Source: CAYUYV01 sp050331455
GTDB taxonomy: Bacteria; Pseudomonadota; Alphaproteobacteria; JAJFIK01
DNA: 64,000 nt
Reading direction: 5' to 3'
Assembly: GCA_050331455.1 (NCBI GenBank)
Contig: JBHJGV010000040.1
Span: 1-64,000 of the forward strand
Positions within the stretch are counted from its first letter, which is position 1. Each line of letters begins with the position of its first letter. Position numbers and translations under genes: made by a program. Positions 1 to 9,189 of this stretch are shown piece after piece. Under the pieces are notes generated by a model. The model did no database searches. It saw nothing but the letters and a program-made list of their open reading frames with translations, and was not told the DNA's origin.

Positions 1-882
1 ACGAGAGATCCGCTCGGCGCCGCTGGCGACTTTACCACCGCCCCCGAGATCAGCCAGATGTTCGGCGAACTCCTTGGCCTCGCACTCGGCCAAGCCTGGC
101 TCGATCAGGGGCGCCCCCCCGGCGTCGCCCCCCCCAACTTCGCCCACCCGCCGCTGGCGGGGGCCCCCGTGGGGGGCGGGTAGGCCGCCCGCCGCCGTAT
201 CCGCATTGATGTTGTAGGTCGCGCCGTCGCGGCCCATGCCGATGGGCGCGATCACCGGGATGACGTCGGACTGCATCACCGAGTCGAGGACGGCCGGGTT
301 GACCTTTTCAGGCTCACCGACAAAGCCCAGATCGAGCACCCGTTCGATGTTCGAGGCAGGGTCGCGTTCGGTGCGGTGGATCTTCCGGGCAATGATCAGA
401 TTTCCGTCCTTGCCCGACAGGCCGAGGGCCCGGCCGCCGGCCCGGTTGATATGCGTGACGATCTGTTTGTTGATCGATCCGGCGAGGACCATCTCGACCA
501 CATCCACCGTGGCGGCGTCGGTCACGCGCAATCCCTGGACGAAAGAACTGCTGATCTTCAGGCGCTCCAGCATGGCAGCGATCTGGGGACCACCGCCATG
601 GACCACGACGGGACGCAGGCCGATCTGCTTCAAAAGCACGATGTCCCGGGCAAAGCTTTCCGAAAGCGCCGGATCGCCCATGGCATGGCCGCCATATTTT
701 ATGACGACCGCCTGTCCGTCATAGCGCAGGATAAAGGGCAAGGCCTGGGTCAGGGTCCGACCGGTCTGGAGCCAGTCGGCCCGCAGACGCTCGGCCGGCG
801 AGGCATCGCTGCCCGTTTGAACGCCGTTCGGCGCCTCCCTTAAGTCGGCTGACGGAACGCTGGATCCGGTCGGCGCGGTCAT
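1..882 (-). CDS. argB: Acetylglutamate kinase, partial (3' end outside window)
   Basis: Phosphorylates N-acetylglutamate in the second step of arginine synthesis, in the cytoplasm. The frame starts at ATG 882 and stays open to the left edge (294 codons seen). Family signatures are clear: KYGGHAM at residues 63-68 after Lys62, HGGGPQI near 95-101, and NINADTAAG near 224-232. The family normally continues directly into a LLLTDVxGV segment after NADTAAG. Here residues 233 to about 286 are Gly/Pro-rich and match nothing I know in ArgB, so an in-frame insertion or a diverged C-terminus is likely. The first 45 residues are also an extension. It lies 36 nt downstream of engB and is probably co-transcribed. 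Identity is secure; the C-terminal region is not. Confidence 0.88.
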   Translation of the reverse strand, partial: MTAPTGSSVPSADLREAPNGVQTGSDASPAERLRADWLQTGRTLTQALPFILRYDGQAVVIKYGGHAMGDPALSESFARDIVLLKQIGLRPVVVHGGGPQIAAMLERLKISSSFVQGLRVTDAATVDVVEMVLAGSINKQIVTHINRAGGRALGLSGKDGNLIIARKIHRTERDPASNIERVLDLGFVGEPEKVNPAVLDSVMQSDVIPVIAPIGMGRDGATYNINADTAAGGLPAPHGGPRQRRVGEVGGGDAGGAPLIEPGLAECEAKEFAEHLADLGGGGKVASGAERISR

Positions 883-918
883 GGCCCTCTCCTGGTCGGT
901 CTCGCGGGTCGCAGACCC

Positions 919-1680
919 TCACCGCGCCCCCTCAAGGGGCGCGGCGGCGAAACGGGTGATGCAGGCGCGCAATTCGGCAATGCCATGGCCCGTTTCGCTG
1001 GACGTCACCGCCACCTGGGGATGGGCGGCGACGTGGGAGCGCAAATCCTGGAGCACCTTCGCCCACAGGGGTCCACGATCCGAGGCCCGCACCTTGTCGG
1101 CTTTTGTCAGGATCACTTGATAGGACACCGCCGCCTCGTCCAGCAAGCGGAGCATCTCCTGATCGACCGGTTTGATGCCGTGGCGCCCGTCGATGAGGAC
1201 CAATGCGCGGCGCAGATTGGGCCGGCCCCTGAGATAAGCCTTCAGCAGTTCAGTCCAACGGGCCACCTTGTCCTTGGACACCCGGGCAAAGCCATAGCCT
1301 GGCAGATCGACAATCCGCAGGCGCCCGTGGGAGCCTTTACAGGCGAACAGATTGAGTTCCTGGGTCCGGCCGGGGGTATTGGAAATGCGGGCGAGGGCCT
1401 TTCGGCCGGTCACGGCATTTACAAGGCTCGACTTGCCGACATTCGACCGGCCCGCAAAGGCCACCTCCGGCATGTCATCGTCGGGGAGCTGGGCCAGCGC
1501 CGCGACGCCCAATTCAAAAGACCAGCCTTGCGCAAAAAAGAGACGGGCCGCCTCCAGGTCAAAGGGTTCAGGGTCGGCGGGGCCGAGCAGCGGCGCGTGG
1601 ACGTCGATGCCCGCCGGTTCGAACGCGGTCAGGCCGGAACCGGGCTCACCGAACCCGGCCCCGTGTTCGCTTCGGGTCAC
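919..1680 (-). CDS. engB: Ribosome biogenesis GTP-binding protein EngB/YsxC/YihA
   Basis: TrmE-Era-family GTPase needed for large-subunit assembly. From the chosen start, the P-loop GRSNVGKSS is at 77-85, the G3 motif DLPGYG at 125-130 and the G4 motif TKAD at 192-195. The frame is open further upstream, but the start is placed at GTG 1680. An AGGGGG ribosome binding site lies just before it, and the start falls 10 nt after the yidC stop. This gives 253 residues, with an N-terminal extension of about 50 residues over the usual family core. It sits between yidC and argB in a minus-strand operon, the standard alphaproteobacterial order. Confidence 0.93.
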   Translation of the reverse strand: MTRSEHGAGFGEPGSGLTAFEPAGIDVHAPLLGPADPEPFDLEAARLFFAQGWSFELGVAALAQLPDDDMPEVAFAGRSNVGKSSLVNAVTGRKALARISNTPGRTQELNLFACKGSHGRLRIVDLPGYGFARVSKDKVARWTELLKAYLRGRPNLRRALVLIDGRHGIKPVDQEMLRLLDEAAVSYQVILTKADKVRASDRGPLWAKVLQDLRSHVAAHPQVAVTSSETGHGIAELRACITRFAAAPLEGAR

Positions 1681-1690
1681 GCCCCCTGTC

Positions 1691-3640
1691 TCACTCTTCG
1701 GACTCCCGGGCAGCCTGGCTCGCCTTGCCTTCCCGGGGCCCCTCGCCGATGCCCCCTTCCTCGGCTTTGTTCCGATCAAGAAACTTGGCGAGGAATGGCA
1801 GGTTCTTCTTCCATTCCGGCTCCACACCCATTCGGCGCATGATCACATATTGCTGGAGAATGGAGAGGATGTTGTTCCAGGCCCAATAGATCACCAGTCC
1901 GGCGGAGAAGCTGGCCAGCATGATCGTGAAGATGATCGGCATATAGGCGAACACCTTCTGTTGGATCTCGTCCGTGGGCTGCGGGTTCATCTGCATCTGC
2001 AGCCACATGCTGATGCCCATCACGATGGGCCAGACACCGATCATCAGGAAGGGACCGGCAACGGGAACCGTCGAGGGATCCCAGGGAATGAGGCCAAAGA
2101 GATTGAAGATGGTCGTGGGATCTGGCGCGGACAGATCCTGCACCCAGCCGAAAAAGGGCGCGTGACGCATGTCGATGGTCACGAACAGCACCTTATAGAG
2201 GGCGAAGAAGACAGGGATCTGGATCAGCACCGGCAGGCAGCCCGCAAGGGGATTGATCTTCTCCCGCTGATAGAGCGCCATCATCTCCTGCTGCTGGCGC
2301 ATCTTGTCGTCCTTGAAGCGCTCCCGAAGTTTTACAAGCTCCGGCTGCATCTGCTTCATCTTCGTCATCGCCTCATAGGATTTGTTGGCGAGGGGGAAGA
2401 AGACCAGCTTCACAAGAACCGTAAAGGCGAGGATCGCGACCCCGAAATTCCCGGTCAGCTTGGCCAGGAAATCGATGGCGATGAAAAATGGCTTGGTCAG
2501 AAAGAAGAACCAGCCCCAGTCGATGGCCAGCTCGAACCGCTCGATGTTCTGGCTGACTTCATACCGGTCGAGGAGAGAGGCCTTTTTCGCGCCGGCAAAC
2601 AGGTGGCTCGAGACTTCAGCGCTCTGCCCTGCCGGAATGACCTGGGGATCGAGCAAATAGTCCGCCTGATAAATCGTACCGCCGGGCGTGGGGCGGTTGC
2701 GGAAGCGCGCCGAAAAGGCCGTGCCGTCGGCCGGCGCCAGAGCGGTCATCCAGTATTTGCTCGTCAGGCCAAGCCAGCCGCTGCCGGTCTTGGTGGTGAG
2801 CCCCTCAGGCTCAAGACCATCCCAGCTTTCCTGGGTCAACACGTCGTCGAAAACGCCGAGAAAGCCCTCATGGAGAATCCAGACGCCCTGGCTGTCGGGC
2901 TTGCCCCGGCGCGACGTCAGACCGTACGGATACAGAACGACCGGCGCACCTGTGGTGTTCACCACGGACTGGTGCACCGTGAACAGATAATCTTCGTCAA
3001 TCTCGAAGCGCAGATTGAAGCGCAGACCCTCGCCGTTTTCCCAATACAGCGTGACCGGATTGTCCGGCGTCAACGTGGACGGGGACACAGGGGTCCATTG
3101 GCTCTTGGCGTCGGGCACCTTCACAGGTGTTCCCGGCTCGGCGGTCCATCCGAACTGGGCATAATAGGCGTTTTCAGACCCGCTCGGGCTCAGGAGGGTG
3201 ATGATGTCACTTTCGGGGTCGGTGGTTTCCCGGTAGCGCTTGAGGCGCAGATCGTCGATGCGGCCGCCGGTGAGTGCGATGGACCCGGTGACGGCCGGCG
3301 CCTCGATCTGGATCCGGTTGGACCGGGCCAGGGCATTGTCTCTGGACACACCCACGAGCTCGGGCGAGCCGATCTCATCGGCGCCGGCAAACGTCCCGTC
3401 ACCGGACGCCGTGGCGCTCCGGGCCGGAGTCGGGATGTCACCGCCCGTGCCGGCTTGCGGCAGATCGGCCGTCGCCGCGGAGGGCTCGGCCGATGCCGCG
3501 GCGGCCTGTTCTGCCGCGCGCATGGCCTCGAGCCGCGCCCGCTCTTCTTCTTGAGCGGGCTCCCCGATAAAAATCTGCCAAAGAAAGAGGACGGCCATCG
3601 ACAAGGCGATGGCGAGGAAGAAATTCCGTGAATCCGACAT
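1691..3640 (-). CDS. yidC: Membrane protein insertase YidC (Oxa1 family)
   Basis: Inserts and folds inner-membrane proteins, alone or with SecYEG. At 649 residues it is a full-length Gram-negative type. One membrane helix lies at about 6-25, followed by an Ala/Pro/Thr-rich linker and a periplasmic beta-sandwich P1 domain (about 90-350). The conserved five-helix core starts near 370 with a cytoplasmic coiled hairpin at 420-465, and contains the INPLAGCLPVLIQIPVF signature at 462-478. The C-terminal tail is charged (KASQAARESEE). It is placed between yidD/rnpA/rpmH and engB. A 200-nt spacer separates it from yidD, so a separate promoter is possible. Start ATG 3640 is unambiguous. Confidence 0.97.
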   Translation of the reverse strand: MSDSRNFFLAIALSMAVLFLWQIFIGEPAQEEERARLEAMRAAEQAAAASAEPSAATADLPQAGTGGDIPTPARSATASGDGTFAGADEIGSPELVGVSRDNALARSNRIQIEAPAVTGSIALTGGRIDDLRLKRYRETTDPESDIITLLSPSGSENAYYAQFGWTAEPGTPVKVPDAKSQWTPVSPSTLTPDNPVTLYWENGEGLRFNLRFEIDEDYLFTVHQSVVNTTGAPVVLYPYGLTSRRGKPDSQGVWILHEGFLGVFDDVLTQESWDGLEPEGLTTKTGSGWLGLTSKYWMTALAPADGTAFSARFRNRPTPGGTIYQADYLLDPQVIPAGQSAEVSSHLFAGAKKASLLDRYEVSQNIERFELAIDWGWFFFLTKPFFIAIDFLAKLTGNFGVAILAFTVLVKLVFFPLANKSYEAMTKMKQMQPELVKLRERFKDDKMRQQQEMMALYQREKINPLAGCLPVLIQIPVFFALYKVLFVTIDMRHAPFFGWVQDLSAPDPTTIFNLFGLIPWDPSTVPVAGPFLMIGVWPIVMGISMWLQMQMNPQPTDEIQQKVFAYMPIIFTIMLASFSAGLVIYWAWNNILSILQQYVIMRRMGVEPEWKKNLPFLAKFLDRNKAEEGGIGEGPREGKASQAARESEE

Positions 3641-3840
3641 TGTGTTCCCGTGTACCCGAGTGGTCCCGTTCGACCCGATCCTGATCCGTCACACCGACGG
3701 TCCGGGGCCTCTGCGACCCTCGTCCCCGCCAAGTGTTCCCCGCCCAGTGTGGGACAAGTGTTCGGCGGAAAAACCCGCCACGCCCGCCCCACATATAACC
3801 GTCTCCGGGCGCAACGAACAGGCTTGAGAGGTGGTCTCGC

Positions 3841-4182
3841 TCAGCGCCGGCCCCGCGGCTCATCCCGCTCACCCTCCGGCCCTGCTGTTCCCGCCGCGGT
3901 GACCGGCGGGACGGGATCGAATCCGGCGCTGCCGCCCAGCCATGGGATGGGATGGCACCGGGCGATCCGGCGCAGGGCAAGCCAACACCCCCGCAGCGGC
4001 CCGTGACGGTGCAGCGCCTCCAGCGCATAGGCGGAACAGGTCGGTTGGAACCGGCAGCTCGGCGGCACCAAGGGGGACAGCACAAGGCGATAGGCGTGGA
4101 TCGGCAGGCTGAGGATCAAGACCGCCCCGCGCGCCACCGGTTTGCCGGGGCCGGACCAGCGTTCACGCATCGACCGACCCAT
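3841..4182 (-). CDS. yidD: Membrane protein insertion efficiency factor YidD
   Basis: Small membrane-associated protein thought to help YidC insert proteins. The 113 residues carry the family hallmark: a hydrophobic/amphipathic segment with YRLVLSPL, then CRFQPTCSAYALEAL and HPW-like residues (CHPIPWLGGSAGFDPVP). Start chosen at ATG 4182, because a GGGAGGG ribosome binding site lies 6 nt upstream. The frame is open further, but upstream codons run through rnpA. The 20-nt overlap with the rnpA 3' end implies translational coupling. The tail after the conserved FDPVPP is a short unconserved extension. Confidence 0.93.
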   Translation of the reverse strand: MGRSMRERWSGPGKPVARGAVLILSLPIHAYRLVLSPLVPPSCRFQPTCSAYALEALHRHGPLRGCWLALRRIARCHPIPWLGGSAGFDPVPPVTAAGTAGPEGERDEPRGRR

Positions 4183-4600
4183 CGCGACCCTCCCGCATGC
4201 GAGCGGTTTTGCGTTCGGCGCCCGGGCTTTCGCCATGGACCCGGCGCAAGGCATGGCGCAAATCCGCCTGAAGCCGGTCATAAGCCCGCGAGGGTGTGTC
4301 TTGCCGGGCTATGAGGACATACAGGCCGCCGGCGCGGCCCTCCCGGCGCAAAAGGCTGCGGGCGAGGGCGCGCAGCCGGCGCTTGGCGCGGTTGCGCACG
4401 ACAGCGCCGCCGATTTTCCGGGTTGCCGTCACACCGAACCGGATCATGCCGTCGGCCGCGGGCGTGTCTTCGGCGACAAATTGAACCACGACGCCGCGGG
4501 ATGCGGCCCGCTGCCCGCGCTGGGCGCGCAGAAAATCGGCACGCTTCCTGAGGCTGACAAGCCGTCGCTCAGATGCCGCCCCCTGCGCCGGGCCGTCCAT
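4163..4600 (-). CDS. rnpA: Ribonuclease P protein component
   Basis: Protein subunit of RNase P, which matures tRNA 5' ends together with the M1 RNA. The 145-residue product has the expected LRKRADFLRAQRG start of the fold and the RNA-binding RNR signature (VVRNRAKRRLRAL). The first about 14 residues and the C-terminal Arg-rich tail are extensions over the typical 110-120-residue protein. Start ATG 4600 is 7 nt after the rpmH stop; no strong ribosome binding site is visible, consistent with coupling to rpmH. The 3' end overlaps yidD by 20 nt. Confidence 0.94.
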   Translation of the reverse strand: MDGPAQGAASERRLVSLRKRADFLRAQRGQRAASRGVVVQFVAEDTPAADGMIRFGVTATRKIGGAVVRNRAKRRLRALARSLLRREGRAGGLYVLIARQDTPSRAYDRLQADLRHALRRVHGESPGAERKTARMREGRDGSVDA

Positions 4601-4607
4601 GGCGCCG

Positions 4608-4742
4608 TCACGCGGACAAACGCTTGCGCCCTTTCGCACGGCGACGTGCAATGACCTGGCGACCGTTCTTGGTGGCCGTCCGGGAGCGGTAGCCGTGGCG
4701 GCGCTTTCGGACGAGCCGGCTGGGCTGAAAGGGACGTTTCAT
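4608..4742 (-). CDS. rpmH: Large ribosomal subunit protein bL34
   Basis: Forty-four-residue, highly basic ribosomal protein. It begins MKRPFQPSRLVRKRRHGY and ends RRRAKGRKRLSA, a near-perfect match to the family. Start ATG 4742 has a GGAG ribosome binding site about 8 nt upstream. First gene of the rpmH-rnpA-yidD-yidC-engB-argB minus-strand cluster, with a plausible promoter about 95 nt upstream. Confidence 0.97.
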   Translation of the reverse strand: MKRPFQPSRLVRKRRHGYRSRTATKNGRQVIARRRAKGRKRLSA

Positions 4743-4834
4743 CGAAATTCTCCATGCCGCGCCCGAACGGCCCAAAGCAGAGTGACCACCGCGCGGTCCA
4801 TGTCCAACGGGAATGGGCGTGATTAGGGCGAGGG

Positions 4835-4862
4835 TGATAAGCCGGCGCCCGGCCTGAGTCAA
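4835..4862 (-). promoter_or_regulatory. Candidate sigma70-type promoter for rpmH
   Basis: On the minus strand, TTGACT (4862-4857) and TTATCA (4840-4835) are separated by 16 nt, about 95 nt upstream of rpmH ATG. The -35 is strong and the -10 weaker. The remaining divergent spacer to 5046 shows no gene. Confidence 0.4.
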
Positions 4863-5046
4863 TTGATGTGTGTCGCATGCCCAGGGATCCGGCCAGGGAT
4901 CCGGCGCCTTGCCCCTTCTCCTCATGCGGTCACGAAGCGGAGAGGCGCTCCGTGACGACCATGCGGCGGGACAACCCTTGTCCTATATTGGATAAACATA
5001 CCGACCATGCGCGTCGGGATCGCAAAACGCTTTTGGAGACAAGGCC

Positions 5047-5823
5047 ATGGCAGACACCCCGGATGCGCCGCTCGACGATCCCGATCCGTCCAAAGGAGAA
5101 AGGGAGCCTGCGCGGACGAATTGGCTGGTCCGCCTGCTGCCCCTGGCAGTTCTGGTCGGCGCCCTCGGCACGGCGTATGCCTTCGGTTTGCAGGAGTGGA
5201 TTTCCTTCGAGCGCCTTCGGGAGAACCGGGACGCCATCACGACCTGGGTTGCCGAAAACACGCTTCTGGCAAGCCTGGGCTATGTGATCGGGTATGCCGT
5301 TCTCGTGGCCATTTCGTTTCCCGGCGGGTCTTTCCTCACGGTGCTGGGCGGGTTCCTGTTCGGTGTCTGGCCGGGCACGCTGTTCGTGGTGGCGGCCGCG
5401 ACCGCGGGCGCGACCCTGCTTTTCCTGGCGGCCCGGACGGGACTGGCCGCGCCCCTGAAGGACCGGGCGGGCGGTTTGATCCGGCGCATGGAGGCCGGCT
5501 TCAGCGAGAATGCCTTCAGCTACATGATGGTGCTGCGGCTCGTGCCCCTGTTTCCCTTCTGGGCGGTCAATCTGGCCCCGGCCTTTCTGGGTGTTTCCCT
5601 GCCGACCTACGTCCTTGCCACGTTCATCGGCATCATTCCCGGATCCCTGGTCTATACCAGCGTGGGCAACGGGCTGGGCGCGGTCTTCGATGCCGGAGGC
5701 GATCCGGATCTGGGCCTCATCTTCCAACCGAGCATTTTGCTGCCCATCCTGGGGCTGGCGTTGCTGTCGCTCATTCCTGTCCTGCACCGCCGCTTGAGAC
5801 GCCGGCCAGCCGCGGAAGACTGA
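5047..5823 (+). CDS. TVP38/TMEM64 (DedA/VTT-fold) family membrane protein
   Basis: Integral membrane protein of 258 residues. A soluble charged N-terminus of about 25 residues is followed by a helix near 28-48. Hydrophobic blocks lie near 80-135, including a Gly-rich FPGGSFLTVLGGFLFG re-entrant-type segment. The family motif MVLRLVPLFPFWAVNL lies near 160-175, with two more helices after it. Members of the VTT-domain family act in lipid scrambling or envelope homeostasis; the substrate here is unknown. Start ATG 5047 follows a GGAGACAAGG ribosome binding site. The downstream flavoprotein begins 43 nt later, and this pairing of TVP38 with a mercuric-reductase-like flavoprotein is common. Confidence 0.9.
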   Translation: MADTPDAPLDDPDPSKGEREPARTNWLVRLLPLAVLVGALGTAYAFGLQEWISFERLRENRDAITTWVAENTLLASLGYVIGYAVLVAISFPGGSFLTVLGGFLFGVWPGTLFVVAAATAGATLLFLAARTGLAAPLKDRAGGLIRRMEAGFSENAFSYMMVLRLVPLFPFWAVNLAPAFLGVSLPTYVLATFIGIIPGSLVYTSVGNGLGAVFDAGGDPDLGLIFQPSILLPILGLALLSLIPVLHRRLRRRPAAED

Positions 5824-5866
5824 CCGGCGTCCCAGCCCGTTTTCCGTCTTGAGAGGATTTTCGCCC

Positions 5867-7360
5867 ATGAACCGTCCGATCAGCCCTGATATCGAGCCCG
5901 ACATGGAGGATGACGCGGCCGACACCGATATCGAGACCGATCTGTGCATTATCGGCGCCGGCGCCGCGGGCCTGTCGGTGGCCGCCGGGGCAAGCCAGAT
6001 GGGCGCCCGCGTGGTGCTGATTGAGAAGACCATTCGGGACGGGGTCATGGGCGGTGAGTGCCTGCACACCGGCTGCGTGCCCTCGAAAGCCATGCTGGCC
6101 GCCGCAAAACAGGCCAAGGCCATGACACAGGCCGGCCGGTTCGGCATCGCACCAGTCACCCCGCAGGTCGACTTTTCCGCCGTGCTCGACCATGTCCACG
6201 GCGTGATCGAAGCGATCTCGCCGGCCGATACGGTCGAGCGGTTCGAAGGCCTCGGCGTATCCGTGATGGAGGGCGAGGCGGCCTTCGTGGACCCCAAGAC
6301 CGTCATGATCGAGGGCATGGCGGTGCGGGCCAAGCGCTTCGTCATCGCCGCCGGCTCCCGGCCCGCGATCCCGCCCATCCCCGGCCTGGAGCGCTCATCC
6401 TACCTGACCAACGAAACGATTTTCGACAATCGGGACCTGCCCCGCCATCTGATCATCATCGGCGGCGGCCCCATTGGCATGGAGCTGGCCCAGGCCCATC
6501 GGCGCCTGGGGGCTGAGGTCACGGTCCTGGAGCGTTTGACCGTTCTGCCCAATGACGACCCGGAGACCCGGGCGGTCGTGACGGACCGTTTGAAGGCGGA
6601 AGGGGTCGACATTCGCGAGAATGTGGAAATCCAGGCCATTCTCGAAGGCGGCGCCGGCGAAATCCACGCCCGCTGCGAGATCGACGGCGCCAAAGTGGTC
6701 GTGACGGGCAGTCACCTGCTCGTCGCGGCGGGCCGCCAACCGGACCTTGAGAGCCTGAACCTCGACGCCGCCGGTGTTGCCTATACGAGCCGCGGCATCA
6801 CCGTCGACGGCCATCTGCGGACCAGCAACAAGCGGATCTATGCGATCGGCGACTGCGCCGACGGCGGACCGCGCCTCACGCACATGGCGGGCTACCAGGC
6901 CAGCGTCGTCGTGCAGAACATTCTGTTCCGCCGGCCTGCCAAATCCAATCCCGCCCTCGTTCCGGCGGTGACTTACACGGATCCGGAAATCGCCCAGGTC
7001 GGTCTGAGCGAGGCCGCCGCCCGCGAGCGCCACAAGGATATCGAGGTCGTCACCTGGCCCGTGGCCGACAACGACCGCGCCCAGGCCGACCGGGACACCG
7101 AGGGCCTGATCAAGGTCGTTGCCCGAAAAAACGGCAAGATCTTGGGGGTCTCGATCGCGGCGCCCAATGCCGGAGAGTTGATCCAACCCTGGTTGCTGGC
7201 GCTGACCTGGGGTAAGGGTCTAAGCTCAATGACAGGTTTCGTGGCGCCTTACCCGACGCTGGGGGAGATCAGCAAACGGGTGGCGGGGAAATTTTATACC
7301 CCGTTCTTGTTCGGGCCGCGGGTCAAAGGGATTGTCCGACTGCTGTTGAGACTGCCCTGA
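5867..7360 (+). CDS. Mercuric-reductase-like / dihydrolipoamide-dehydrogenase-like flavoprotein
   Basis: Class I pyridine nucleotide-disulfide oxidoreductase, 497 residues. An FAD-binding GAGAAGLSVAAG is near 30-41 and the redox-active pair Cys65/Cys70 lies in GGECLHTGCVPSK. A second Rossmann motif GGGPIGMELAQ near 205 binds NAD(P)H, and the FAD-contact motif is AIGDCA. The dimerization domain follows, with APYPTLGEI near the end in place of the HxHPTxSE of dihydrolipoamide dehydrogenase. There is no N-terminal heavy-metal domain and no C-terminal Cys-Cys pair, so a mercury role is unlikely; the substrate is unknown. Start ATG 5867 has a GAGAGGA site about 9 nt upstream; an upstream TTG is less likely. 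Confidence 0.9.
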   Translation: MNRPISPDIEPDMEDDAADTDIETDLCIIGAGAAGLSVAAGASQMGARVVLIEKTIRDGVMGGECLHTGCVPSKAMLAAAKQAKAMTQAGRFGIAPVTPQVDFSAVLDHVHGVIEAISPADTVERFEGLGVSVMEGEAAFVDPKTVMIEGMAVRAKRFVIAAGSRPAIPPIPGLERSSYLTNETIFDNRDLPRHLIIIGGGPIGMELAQAHRRLGAEVTVLERLTVLPNDDPETRAVVTDRLKAEGVDIRENVEIQAILEGGAGEIHARCEIDGAKVVVTGSHLLVAAGRQPDLESLNLDAAGVAYTSRGITVDGHLRTSNKRIYAIGDCADGGPRLTHMAGYQASVVVQNILFRRPAKSNPALVPAVTYTDPEIAQVGLSEAAARERHKDIEVVTWPVADNDRAQADRDTEGLIKVVARKNGKILGVSIAAPNAGELIQPWLLALTWGKGLSSMTGFVAPYPTLGEISKRVAGKFYTPFLFGPRVKGIVRLLLRLP

Positions 7361-7459
7361 CCCTGCCTTGCGCCAGAGACGGCCGCCATCCTGCGGGACG
7401 GCGTCCTGCGGGACGGGTGGTGTCGTGGTTGGCGGGCAAGGCAAAGAGGCAGCAGTCGC

Positions 7460-8989
7460 GTGAACACCCGGCGCAGACCCGATCGGCCCGGATTGCCCGG
7501 ACCGGCCCCTGATCCCGGCAGACGTCCGGGCCGGGTTTCCATGCTCACCACGGGGCTCCAGGGCCGATTGTTCGCCTGGACTTTCCTCTTCGTCATGGTG
7601 GCGGAGGTGGTCGTCTTCGTGCCGTCCCTGGGCATGTTCTACAAGAACTGGCTGGGCGAGCGCATCAGCGCTGCGCAGATCGGCGCCCTTGCGCTCGAAG
7701 CCACCCGGTCCCGGTCCGATCTCGGCATGCTCCATGAGGACATCCTGTCCAGGAGCGGGGTCTCCATGGTGATCCTGCGGCGCGGTGACACCCGGGAACC
7801 CCTGTTCATGGCCGAGGACCTGCCGGCCCCGGACATTTTTATCGACCTGGGTGAGCGGGCCCCCATCGCCGGTATCCGCCGCGCCTTCGGCTCGCTGATC
7901 GCGCCGGCCGGACGCACGGTGCATGTGCTGGGTCCAAAACTGGAGACCGGCGAGGCCATAGAGATCATGTTCCCCGAGGCGCCTTTGACGGCCGATCTGG
8001 TCGCCTATTGCCACAACATCTTCATGCTGTCCCTGCTGATCGCCCTTATCACCGCGGGCTGCGTCTATCTCACGGTTTACCTGGAGCTGGTGCGGCCCAT
8101 CCGGCTGATCATCGGCAGCATGCTGGCTTTCCGTCAGCATCCTGAGGATGCATCCCGGGTCGCCCCGCTGCCGATGCGGCGCGGGGAATTGGCCGATGCG
8201 GCCTCCACGCTCCATGCGATGCAGACCGACTTGCGGGCCGCGCTGCAACAAAAAAGCCGCCTCGCCGCGTTGGGCACGGCGGTGAGCAAGATCAATCACG
8301 ACCTGCGTAACATTCTGGCCTCCGCCCAATTGATCGCGGATCGCCTTTCCAGCAGTACGGATCCAACAGTACAGCGCATCGCACCCCAGTTGGTCCGCTC
8401 CATCGACCGGGCCGTGACCCTGTGCACGGATACCCTGCGCTACGGTCGGGCGCAGGATCCGGCGCCCGTCCTGCAATGGGTACCCCTTGCCCCCCTGTGC
8501 GAGGATGTCCGCTCGGGCCTCGGCCTGCAGCCGGACCGCGGCCCAACCTGGGCCGCGGATATTCCGCCGGGGCTCCAAATCCATTGCGACCCGGACCATC
8601 TGTTCCGCACCATGCTCAACCTTGCGCGCAATGCCAAGCAAGCCATCGAGGCGGAAGCCGACCGGAAGGGGCGCGGTCGCATCGCCCTACGGGCCCGTCA
8701 CGCTCCGCCCAAGGATGGTGCCTCGGGCGCCTTGATGATCGAGATCGAGGACGACGGGCCCGGCATTCCGGAAAAGGTCCGTGACCAGCTCTTCCAGGCC
8801 TTCGTCACCTCCGCCCGGGCCGGCGGCACGGGACTGGGGCTGGCCATTGCCCGGGACCTGACCCTGGCCCAGGGCGGCCGGCTCAGCCTCATCCGCTCCT
8901 CCCGGCATGGCACGGTGTTTCGGATTGAACTGCCCCAGCCCCGGGCCGACCGTCCGGCCCCGGCAAGACATGTCCAACCCGTCGCCTGA
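7460..8989 (+). CDS. Membrane-bound sensor histidine kinase (orphan)
   Basis: Two-component sensor kinase of 509 residues. A transmembrane helix lies near 34-56, an extracytoplasmic region at about 57-180, a second helix near 183-208, then a HAMP-like linker. The phosphoacceptor His280 is in SKINHDLRNI. The HATPase domain shows the N box NLARNAKQAIE, G1 DDGPGIP and G2 GGTGLGLAIA. No response regulator is adjacent, so the partner must be encoded elsewhere. Start taken as GTG 7460, about 10 nt after AGAGG; an internal ATG at 7541 is possible. A 13-bp direct repeat (TCCTGCGGGACGG, near 7388-7416) lies in the upstream spacer. A stem GTCCGG/CCGGAC at 9041-9057 without a T-run follows the gene. Confidence 0.9.
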   Translation: MNTRRRPDRPGLPGPAPDPGRRPGRVSMLTTGLQGRLFAWTFLFVMVAEVVVFVPSLGMFYKNWLGERISAAQIGALALEATRSRSDLGMLHEDILSRSGVSMVILRRGDTREPLFMAEDLPAPDIFIDLGERAPIAGIRRAFGSLIAPAGRTVHVLGPKLETGEAIEIMFPEAPLTADLVAYCHNIFMLSLLIALITAGCVYLTVYLELVRPIRLIIGSMLAFRQHPEDASRVAPLPMRRGELADAASTLHAMQTDLRAALQQKSRLAALGTAVSKINHDLRNILASAQLIADRLSSSTDPTVQRIAPQLVRSIDRAVTLCTDTLRYGRAQDPAPVLQWVPLAPLCEDVRSGLGLQPDRGPTWAADIPPGLQIHCDPDHLFRTMLNLARNAKQAIEAEADRKGRGRIALRARHAPPKDGASGALMIEIEDDGPGIPEKVRDQLFQAFVTSARAGGTGLGLAIARDLTLAQGGRLSLIRSSRHGTVFRIELPQPRADRPAPARHVQPVA

Positions 8990-9189
8990 CCCTTGAGGCC
9001 GCTAGCCGGACGACCAAAGGCCTAGAAGCGTGAAGGTCTTGTCCGGCTCCCCCGGACGGGTCATCATCTTCACCCGTAAGGGAATTCTTTAATCGATTGA
9101 CCGACTGGGTCACGGGCATGCAGGGCAGCGGGCAGCCCGATTGCGGCCCGCCCGTGCCTTCAGGATCGACCATCCACCGAGGACCCGGA

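Noticed and set aside
1352..3631. A 759-codon open frame on the plus strand opposite yidC
   Set aside because: Antisense to a clear YidC; arises from high GC codon bias and matches no family.
4930..6378. 482-codon minus-strand frame opposite the TVP38 and flavoprotein genes
   Set aside because: Antisense of two well-supported genes; low-complexity, no domain.
5867..7360. Calling the flavoprotein a true mercuric reductase (merA)
   Set aside because: It lacks the N-terminal metal-binding domain and the C-terminal Cys pair, and there are no mer genes nearby.
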